Assembly: GCA_964058845.1 (NCBI GenBank)
Contig: CAXKVR010000690.1
Location: 1-26,520, forward strand
DNA length: 26,520 bases
Origin: Carex sylvatica
Lineage: Eukaryota > Streptophyta > Magnoliopsida > Poales > Cyperaceae
Direction of reading: 5' to 3'
A program made the position numbers and the translations under genes. How positions within the stretch are numbered: the first letter of the stretch is position 1; the number at the start of each line of letters is the position of its first letter. The notes under the pieces are model-generated. The model did not search any database. It was not told the DNA's origin and saw only the letters and a program-made list of their open reading frames with translations. Positions 19,320 through 26,520 of the stretch are shown piece by piece.

Positions 19320-20990
19320 TGATGTATTTAGAACATATAATTAAAAGATATAAAAATTAGTATTAAAATTAATATTTTGATTTTTCTCTGATATCTAATA
19401 TTTTATTGTGTATTTTGTTAATTTTATTTTTTTTGCACATTTTTTAGATATATTATATTTATTTCTGGTGTTTTAATTGATATCATTCAATTTTTTTATT
19501 GAAATTATGTAGAACTTATTTTGAGATATTTGAAACCTTCATTATATAAATATATTTGAATCATGCAAAACTTATTTTGAATATGAGCAAAAATAGAAGC
19601 AAGTACAACAAGTTGAAATAAATGTGTGATATTCATGGATAAGTTGTGTATCAAATGAACCAAAGATTTAATGTTTACCACATATTCATGGATAAGTTGT
19701 GTATCAAATGAACCAAAGATTTAATGTTTGGTAATCAGTTTTTTTTTTTAAAAAAAAAACTATATATTGTTTATAAGAATTGCTCCACTCACCATAAATA
19801 TCATGGTGGAATTGAAGAACAAACTAACGTTATTAAAAACCTAATAAAGTCAACCTATGGTGAAATCACTTAGTTAAAAATAGAAATAAAATTGTAAAAA
19901 TCATGGAAATGCTTGAAATAAATACTAGAACATATGTACAAGCTCAAGAGCATCTTCAACTCAACAAAAACAAATTCAAATTGATGATCTAAGACCAAGT
20001 CAGATTGAACCCATTAGGTAAAATAAAAACAGTAAAGGTAAATTGACCCTTTGAACTTGTTAAACATGTTAAAACGACACTAATTGATTAATTTAATTGA
20101 AGAAAACAAGAAAGCCATCTCTGATGATTTGATTAAACAGAAGACACATAATTCTGTTTTAAATTGAATTTATCAATATATTTAAAAAAAATTGTTTTAA
20201 GATTTTTGTGATAATATTAAATTCCAACCTTAATATTGAAAACATTATTTTTATAATAAAATTGTGTAGCTTAATTAATTAACAACGAAATGTATGTTTT
20301 GAGGTCACAAGCAAGATAGTTAAAATTATAAAAATTGTGTATCATGACTACTTTACAATTTGTTTTTCCCTCACATTATGAAGAAATCTGATGCTCGCAC
20401 AATTTGGGGGATCGCGGCATATGCACAATAATGTCTCCTAATTTTAATTATTTTGCAAAACATGGCATTAAAATTCTTAATAATTTATCACATTCATACA
20501 ACGATCCCTGTCTTGCGGATATTTTTCAAATTAGTTAAAGCGTATTTATTATTTAAATATTGTTGTTATTGTCATGACTCATGAGACATTTCTCTTTAAA
20601 TTTTTAAATATACTATCGTCCAAAAAAAAAAAAAAAAAAAAATCACTAAATTCTGAAAATTCAAAATTTACCATATCCGTAACATTAAATGACGGACATA
20701 TTTTTGGTGTCCCCCATTTGAAATGGCAGACTCAAAAGTTTGAGATTCAACGTTGAATTTTAATGGTTTGTTTAATATTTTTCATAAATAGAAAGAACAA
20801 CTTATAAATTGAATATGTTATAAGGAACACCAAACAAAATAGATAAATTAATATCTTATAATTTACATATACTAGAAGCACTATGAAACATATTTCATGG
20901 AGATTTTTTTTTCATTTGTAAAAAATATTAAATTATTTCTTAGTGTGTTACTGAATAAAAATAAAATATTTTGAGATTAATAATTCAAAT
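19320..20990. other. AT-rich intergenic stretch, no gene seen
   Basis: Low-complexity DNA with a run of T followed by A near 19740-19760 and an A run near 20620-20642. A 48-bp tandem duplication (19629-19729) is listed separately. I see no coding region or complete mobile element. Confidence 0.5.
19629..19729. repeat. Perfect 48-bp direct duplication with 5-bp spacer
   Basis: The 48 bases at 19629-19676 recur exactly at 19682-19729. They start ATATTCATGGATAAG and end GATTTAATGTTT, with ACCAC between. Identity over the whole unit implies a recent event. Confidence 0.95.
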
Positions 20991-21018
20991 TATTATTATT
21001 ATTATTATTATTATTTAT
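20991..21018. repeat. ATT microsatellite
   Basis: About nine ATT units, with one break near the right end, in otherwise AT-rich DNA. Confidence 0.85.
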
Positions 21019-21073
21019 TATCACTTTATTACTACTTATCTTGATTTTATGATTGTGATTGAGATTTTATTTC

Positions 21074-21124
21074 TAGTCTACCCTAACTTTTTTGGGACTA
21101 AAGACTTAGTTGTTATTGTTGTTA
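21074..21124 (+). mobile_element. 3' tail of an RTE-type LINE or related SINE
   Basis: TCTACCCTAACTTTTTTGGG then ACTAAAGACTTAGTTG and TTATTGTTGTT matches the well-known plant tail pattern of CCTAACTTGTTTGGGACTAA followed by GGCTT and TTG repeats. Only the tail is recognisable; the sequence before it is AT-rich and shows no reverse transcriptase. Confidence 0.65.
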
Positions 21125-21428
21125 AATTATTAATCTCAGTTTAAAAGTCACTTCTCAGTAAATAAATAAATTATCGTGATTCTTCTACATTCAATTCCAA
21201 AATATTGCTTTTTTTTTTTGGTATCACAAAATATTCCATCTAGCTAGAGAAATAGTTTCATTGTGGCGGGTGGTGGTGCCGCACAAGGAGATCAAATCCA
21301 GCATCATCAAGCCTGAAATAGTAATTTGATGTGGTGTAATGTGATAATAATGGGTCCTTTCAAACATTTCCTTTATTTGTATTCTCTTAGCAAGTGTAAT
21401 CATGTTCGTTTGGTTCTTTGATTTTGTT

Positions 21429-21522
21429 AATATGTCATGTGTGAGCGAGTGAGCGAGTGTGTGATCTGTTTAGTAAATATGTCATGTGTGAGCGAGTGAG
21501 CGAGTGTGTGATCTGTTTAGTA
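21429..21522. repeat. Perfect 47-bp tandem duplication
   Basis: Two adjacent identical units (21429-21475 and 21476-21522) begin AATATGTCATGTGTG. Inside each, GTGAGCGA is itself repeated, which may have promoted slippage. Confidence 0.95.
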
Positions 21523-21704
21523 ATTAAGGGGTTGTTAGATAGAGGTGAGTGTCCTATGTGAATTAAGTTCAGGGGTTTCTCGTGCGTTTTGTATTGTTTT
21601 GTGTGATCAACGCAACGTTGTCTGTACTGTGGAGCTTTAATATATTTGTAGATAGAATTCAGTTTTGTTATTTATGCATGTATAGTGTATGTATGATTTC
21701 GAAA

Positions 21705-21975
21705 ATTGTTTATAGAAATTATTAAATCCATAGATATAGAAAGATTATATTGTTTTCAATAAATATAGAATGAGCTGACTTATTGAGTTTGAATCGGACT
21801 CATTGGATCCGTCCGATCCATTGAAATTTCTCATTTTTCAATGGATTGGAATCATTGAGTTTGATCTATATTTATTTGATCGGACTCAATGAATCAAATC
21901 TTTCTATATTTTTGAAAACGTCATACTCCTTCTATTTTCATACATTTAAATTTAATAATTTCTACAGATAAAAAA
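21705..21975. repeat. Imperfect foldback (MITE-like)
   Basis: The left side TAGAAATTATTAAAT (21712 on) and GTTTTCAATAAATATAGA pair with the right side's ATTTAATAATTTCTAC and TCTATATTTTTGAAAAC. A central stem TCCATTGAAA / TTTCAATGGA closes the structure near 21815-21845. TCGGACTCA(T/A)TG also occurs twice in direct orientation. No clear target duplication was found. Confidence 0.5.
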
Positions 21976-22448
21976 AACTCTATGATTACAGTGATCGGAT
22001 TGCATCAGATGGATGGATCACCTGGGAATAATGAATAAACAGCCCCTACTTCTCAATTAATGTCGCCGATTAATGGCTTCACCTGAATCGTGCCATGCAT
22101 GCATTTATTTATTTGTGGATAAATTTCAATTTTATTTTTTTATTATTAAAAGTGATAAACAAAAGGTAACAACTAACCTAATGCATTAGAACTGTCATAG
22201 ACAAAAATAGATAGACGATGCACTTATTATTCTGTCTGATGCTCAAATGATACGAATTAAATGCCATTTATCAAGTAGGTCCTTGTGCAGCTACTAAAAC
22301 TAAACCAACCGCAAATGATAAATTATAATTCTAGGAGTCATGTAATGGCTTAGTTAAATCATCGAATTCAGCCGAATTACTAACACTAAACTCGCTGGCC
22401 CAACATAGTTCCTAATCGACGGGCCGAACACTTAACAAGCATCGTCTC

Positions 22449-23207
22449 TAGGGGTGGCAACGAGCTGTTAAAGAGCGAGCTAGGTCACACTCGTACTCAG
22501 CTTGTTAGTGTATCAAGCTGGACGAGCAAGTTTGGATTTTTAAGTTCCGAGCTAAAACTATTGCTTAAGACCGACTCGTGGCTTGTTTGAGCGAGCCGAG
22601 TTAGCTCGTTACTAGCTTGACAGATTTATAAATTTGTATATTTTCTTTCCTCCTATATCTTAAATTTTCATAACACATCTTATCAATTATGACTAAAATA
22701 AAATAATATTTATATGACTAATTACTGAAGAATACTCTTAATTCAATTGTAATTAAGTAAATTAACTACTATAAATTAAGTTTACAGCTAAATTCATACA
22801 AACATATTCACAGAATTTTGCATACCAAATCAAACAAATTCATACAAATTAACTTAATTGCTTATAATTAATTCACATATATTTCATACAAAATTACCAA
22901 TTAACTTAAACACAGTCCAAAGTGCAATTGCCATAACACTGGCTATAATATCCATTAACCATAATATCCTCAATCTAAAGTTAATGGATCTGATTAAACT
23001 ATTAAACTATGTATATTAAATAGCTCGTTAACGATCGAGCTAGCTCGTGTCGAGCTAGGCCAAACTCAAACTCGTTAATTTTGGCTCGAGTATGTAGCGA
23101 GGAAGCTAATTTTAACTCGATCCACTAACGAACGAGCTGTTACCGATCGAATCACAGACGAATACCAAGCGGACCACGAGCCACGAGTTTTTTTTGCCAG
23201 TCCTAAA
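22449..23207. mobile_element. Non-autonomous hAT-type element with GAGCTCG-type subterminal motifs
   Basis: The left end TAGGGGTGGCAACGAGC is typical of hAT elements. The right end GCCAGTCCTAAA is diverged. Flanks ATCGTCTC (22441-22448) and TTCGTCTC (23208-23215) match at 7 of 8. Both terminal thirds are rich in CGAGC/GCTCG motifs in opposing orientation, while the middle is AT-rich. No transposase is present. The right boundary is uncertain by two or three bases. Confidence 0.75.
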
Positions 23208-23215
23208 TTCGTCTC

Positions 23216-23543
23216 TAATATATGTGTAAAAGATTCCCTTCGCTTTACGGTTTGAGATTTATTATCAGCCACTTTGAGATTCGGGCTAGCGCAGACAATA
23301 TTATTGGGCTTTGTGATCGGTGCTAAGTTAAAAAGGACAGTCCAGATCCACTAATTCTAAAAGATTCCTTTTACTGTACCAGGGAGGATCTGAATTCCCA
23401 AAGACTTTCTTGACATATTTCGCGTATTTTCAAAAATGATCAGAGGCGCTGCTTATTTCCTGGTGGATCCAAATGCTCAGCCCCCAAGTCTCTCACTAAA
23501 CCCTCGTCCACACTAAAACCTTACCTCTCCTCAGGCCCCGATC
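23216..23543 (+). promoter_or_regulatory. Upstream region of the MAM33-family gene
   Basis: The segment between the hAT element and the ATG at 23544 shifts from AT-rich to C-rich over the last 80 bp (CCCCCAAGTCTCTC, AAACCCTCG, CCTTACCTCTCC), as expected for a plant 5' leader. No clear TATA box is seen. Confidence 0.4.
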
Positions 23544-24440
23544 ATGGCCTTCTCCACATTTCTTCGCCGCGCCGCCTCCACCACCGGCCCTCTCCTCCTA
23601 CGATCCTTCTCCTTCTCCGCCTCCGCATGCGCCTCGCGCCAGCGCCCGCTCTCCCCTGTCTCTGCCCAGTCCATGATCCTCCGCCATAGGTGGGCCTTCT
23701 CCTCCTCCTTGTCCTCCTCTTCTTCCTTCGCTATGGCGAAGGCCCCGATCAATGCCGATGCCTCTCTCTTGCACGTACTAGAGTCAGAGATCAAGTGCGT
23801 GGAGGAGGTCGACGACCATGAGCACGTGGATGAGGTGCCTGAGGGGTTCCCCTTCGAAATCGAGGACAAGGGAATGAAATTCATACTCCTCAAGCGGATC
23901 TACCAGGGCAAGGAGAAAATCGAGGTGGTGGTCGGCATGCCCAGCCTTGTCAAGGAAGCAAAGGTAGAGGAGGACGAGGATGAGAAGGGGTTGCGGATCT
24001 GCTCGCAGGCTTTGTGGCGCATCCCCTTCATAGTCAGGGTGTCTAAGGACGAGTGGGTGCCCACCTTGAGGTTTGGGTGCGCGGCATATCCGGATGAGGT
24101 CATTATCAACAGCATGTCTCTGATAGAGAGCCGAGGAGGGGAAGAAGAAGACAACCTACTAAGTTACAAAGGGCCTGATTTCAAGTAAGAACAAATGCCC
24201 CATTCTTTTTCTTTTCTTTGTATTTTGTTCCATTTCAAGTGATGGGTGAATTGAATTGATGTCAATGTAATGTAATGTAGCGACCTGGATGAGAGACTGA
24301 AGAAGGCTTTCTACAAGTACCTGGAGCTGAGAGGGATCACGCCGCTCAACACCAACTTTATTCATAAGTACATGATCAATAAAGACAGTTGCGAGTACCT
24401 GCCCTGGCTACGCAACCTCAAGGCCATTGTTCAAAAGTAG
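23544..24440 (+). CDS. MAM33-family mitochondrial matrix acidic protein, two exons
   Basis: Exon 1 is 23544-24184 and exon 2 is 24281-24440. They are joined across a 96-bp intron (AA|GTAAGA ... GTAG|CGACCTGG) to give 266 residues. Residues 1 to about 64 are rich in Ser, Arg and Ala with few acids, which fits a mitochondrial targeting peptide. The mature part has the MAM33 / mitochondrial glycoprotein (p32-like) pattern: LLHVLESEIKCVEE near 73-87, an acidic stretch VEEDEDEK, FGCAAYPDEVIINSM, and the C-terminal helix FNDLDERLKKAFYKYLELRG spanning the splice junction (residues 213 on). Family members form acidic trimers in the matrix; their precise role in plants varies. The first exon's 5' part is strikingly GC-rich relative to the rest of the window. 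The gene appears intact. Confidence 0.94.
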
Positions 24441-24520
24441 TTCTTATCTTCTCTTCTGTTCTTTTCTTACAGCTTCTCTCACCTCTTCTCTTAATATGAG
24501 CAGTGAGTTGAGTTATCTGT

Positions 24521-24526
24521 AATAAA
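24521..24526 (+). terminator. Poly(A) signal AATAAA of the MAM33-family gene
   Basis: AATAAA lies 80 bp after the stop codon at 24438-24440, in a T-rich 3' region. Confidence 0.55.
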
Positions 24527-25225
24527 TTGAATGGAATTTTATTCTTAAAGTGACTATCTTGTTCTTCATCACCAGTGTTAAGATAATACAAACTTTACCT
24601 GACTACATGTTTACTTCTTCTCTACTTTGCAAATTAACCTGTCTTCCTTATAAATTGTCATTTTATGTTGCTCTATAATTTGTCTTATATTTCCAATTTA
24701 GCTAAGCAACCGACCGACTCTTATGTTGGTATGCAAAATCTGGTAGTTGTATGACTGTATCAGGACAGGTGTGTGTTGTTCTCCTTGGCTAGCATGGTTT
24801 TCTTCTATTTTGTGCTTTTTATTTGATCAATCAATAAATTAATAAAGACAATATGACTGGCTGGAGAATTGGTCAGGGTTCATTCATTTTTTTTTTTCAT
24901 TGATGCCGGAGATTAAGTAATGCTTCCTCTAAACAACGGGTGTTCTATATTCCAGTACTGTTCGTCTGAACCAGAAAATATTAATAAATTTGTATGTTAT
25001 TGGACATATAAATAGTCTAACAATCAAATTTTATATAATTTAATACCTATTTGACATCAAGGATCGATTAAATTAAAACTTCAGGTACTTAGTTGTACTA
25101 TACATGGTCTTTAGTCTTTGCTGTTTCAGAAATATTGTGGACATGTGTAACTGGTACTCCCTGCGTATGTAGTAATTGATTCAGAAACTTGATTGATTGT
25201 ATGTTTATTTTAGGATTTGCAGTAA
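24527..25225. other. 3' flank and intergenic stretch, no gene seen
   Basis: T-rich sequence without coding potential, RNA gene or paired repeats that I can recognise. Confidence 0.5.
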
Positions 25226-25227
25226 TA

Positions 25228-25320
25228 AGGGCCTGTTCGGATGCTTTTAATTTGGTGGGAATTGATGAGTTTTGGGGAGAACCCATCAATTTATCCCGAG
25301 GCCCCGTTCGGCAGGTTTTT
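25228..25320. mobile_element. MITE-like ends (GGGCCTGTTCGG and GGCCCCGTTCGG)
   Basis: GGGCCTGTTCGGATG near 25228 and GGCCCCGTTCGGCAGG near 25300 both resemble starts of plant MITEs, in the same orientation. Between them GGGAATTGATG pairs with CATCAATTTATCCC as a small hairpin. I could not find matching inverse ends, so these may be remnants of one element inserted next to another. Confidence 0.35.
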
Positions 25321-25937
25321 TTTCTTTCCCTTCTTCCCCATGTTTTCTCCCCAAAAGAATCCCTGAGCTGTGTAAAAAGTTAGGAAAAAAATCGCGAGCT
25401 CAGAGTGAATAAATTTCTTACCACGAAGGAGTCGCGTCATCTCTCTCCTCTATCTCTATTTCAAAATCTCTATTTTAAAAAGTTGGGATCAATGAACCTG
25501 CTGTCCTGTGAGTACCAAAGAAGATGAAAACTATGAAACCAAAGACTCCAAGATGATTTCGTTAGCCAGCTGTTAGTACAAGCTGAGTGCTTCAACCAAA
25601 TCTCGACCAAATCATCTGACAAATTCAAATGAAGAAGAAATTAAAACATAAAAAACTGTTTACTTAAAAAACCTAATACCAGAAAACTGAAATCTAAAAA
25701 CCCAGTTTGCTAAGTTACGTGGTTCCCGCACAACCACAGAAGGACTTCTTTGGGGATGATTCTCAAGTTGTCTTTGTATTCCATGGCATAAAAAAATAAA
25801 CTAAGAGCCAAATTGTGTAAAAATTGGGACTAAATTTAACCCTAAGTTGAGGCAGTATTTAAAAGTCTGTTAAGTTGGCTTTGTATTTCGCACAACTTTC
25901 TACTAGTGCTTTCTAATTAAAGTCTGACACCATCAAT
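25321..25937. other. Intergenic stretch, no gene seen
   Basis: I see no coding region. A stretch rich in T and C followed by CTCTATCTCTAT-type repeats lies near 25435-25470. Confidence 0.45.
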
Positions 25938-26275
25938 TTAGTAATTAAAGTGTGCAATCTGAATCAACCTTGAAGCAGCGAGTTTATGATCACTTTTAAG
26001 ACCTCGAGAATCAATGATCAATATGTTATCAAGGATTCCAACATGCAAATTTGGTTTGGTTTTGTTCCCATCAGTATAGATACATGCTGCTGGTTCAAGG
26101 CGATAATCAAGGCAATCCAAAAAATGTTCTGGCGGAGGAAGGGGTTTAGGGTTCTCTCGGGGCGTGCAGGGTGGAGAGCGACAGAGACGAAGAGAAGGGT
26201 GAAAGAGAGGCGAAACCCTCTGGGAAGGGAAGGAGACTGGAGACTGAAATTTGATCCTTTCAAATGAAGGATAAA
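25938..26275 (-). other. Possible 5' end of a minus-strand gene or a captured gene fragment
   Basis: On the minus strand a C/T-rich leader-like segment (about 26130-26250: CTTCCCTTCCCAGAGGG, then GAGAGAACCCTAAACCCC) resembles plant 5' leaders. An open frame follows, containing PNLHVGILDNILIIDSRGL and ending at 25938. The frame has no ATG between the leader-like part and that block, and I recognise no family. Two overlapping frames on the plus strand are shadows. It may be a leader with a pseudo-exon, or a gene fragment carried by a transposon. Confidence 0.3.
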
Positions 26276-26356
26276 ATTGAAAAATATGAAAATACGTTTT
26301 ATTATACAATATTTTTCAAAATAATTTTAATTAAATATGTATATTAGATGTATATT

Positions 26357-26520
26357 GTGGCAATTTGATAAATTTGATGATTTTAGAGTGACAAATAACA
26401 AATTTTAAATTTTAAGGTGACAATTTGATAAATTTGATGATTTTAGAGTGATAAATAACAAATTTTAAATTTTAAGGTGACAATTTGATATTTTTCAAAT
26501 TTCGGGGTGGTAAATAATTT
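26357..26520. repeat. 60-bp tandem repeats running off the right edge
   Basis: Units at about 26361-26420 and 26421-26480 differ at one base (GTGACAAATAAC against GTGATAAATAAC). A third, from 26481, starts the same (CAATTTGATA) and then diverges within the window. Confidence 0.9.

Larger units (their letters stand above)
21125..22440. other. Intergenic stretch, no gene seen
   Basis: Apart from the 47-bp duplication and the foldback listed separately, I see only AT-rich sequence and short open frames. Confidence 0.5.

Noticed and set aside
19126..19344. 72-codon open frame in the hAT right end
   Set aside because: It is made of subterminal CGGATTCG-type repeats of the element.
23531..24365. 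Minus-strand open frames across the MAM33 gene
   Set aside because: They are antisense shadows of GC-rich coding sequence.
1..26520. tRNA, rRNA or organelle insertions
   Set aside because: A scan by eye found no convincing tRNA box pairs, rRNA segments or organelle genes. A covariance-model search would settle it.

Overview
The window is nuclear DNA from a flowering plant. It has spliced genes with GT/AG introns, an AT-rich background, and plant-type DNA transposons and LTR elements. Its protein families are MTP1-type zinc transporters, DUF295/KIB, F-box and MAM33. The 5' end of the MAM33 gene is much richer in G+C than its surroundings, which is common in monocots, but I cannot place the species.

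Layout. (1) 497-2430: an intact MTP1-like vacuolar zinc transporter on the minus strand. Its coding region is uninterrupted, and an inferred 5'UTR intron ends directly at the ATG. (2) 3326-5683: six almost identical 393-bp tandem units upstream of that gene, each carrying a 237-bp LTR-like segment with a TATA box. (3) 6854-7015: a CACTA-type MITE with a perfect 3-bp target duplication. (4) 7914-8943: a second, decayed copy of the MTP1 5' half plus its upstream flank. It runs directly into (5) 8937-9754, a DUF295 (KIB-type) coding region that lacks its F-box part and has one frameshift. (6) 11410-12110: a third, scrambled MTP1 5' fragment followed by a long hairpin (arms about 165 bp) made of MTP1 leader/intron-like sequence. 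(7) 13925-15802: a four-exon F-box gene on the minus strand, 240 aa, with two of its exons too short to show up as long ORFs. (8) 16028-23207: a transposon-rich, gene-free stretch. It holds a MITE with a related empty site nearby, a non-autonomous hAT element with a 606-bp solo LTR nested in it, a LINE/SINE-type tail, short tandem duplications, a foldback and a second hAT-type element. (9) 23544-24440: a two-exon MAM33-family mitochondrial matrix protein. (10) 25230-26520: MITE-like ends, a possible 5' end of another minus-strand gene, and 60-bp tandem repeats running off the right edge.

Only three genes look intact: MTP1, the F-box gene and MAM33. They have no evident shared pathway. The left 12 kb is best read as a zinc-transporter locus that was duplicated, shuffled and partly decayed. 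It now holds an intact gene, two relics, an LTR-promoter tandem array and an inverted repeat that could produce small RNA against the gene's own leader; that last step is inference.
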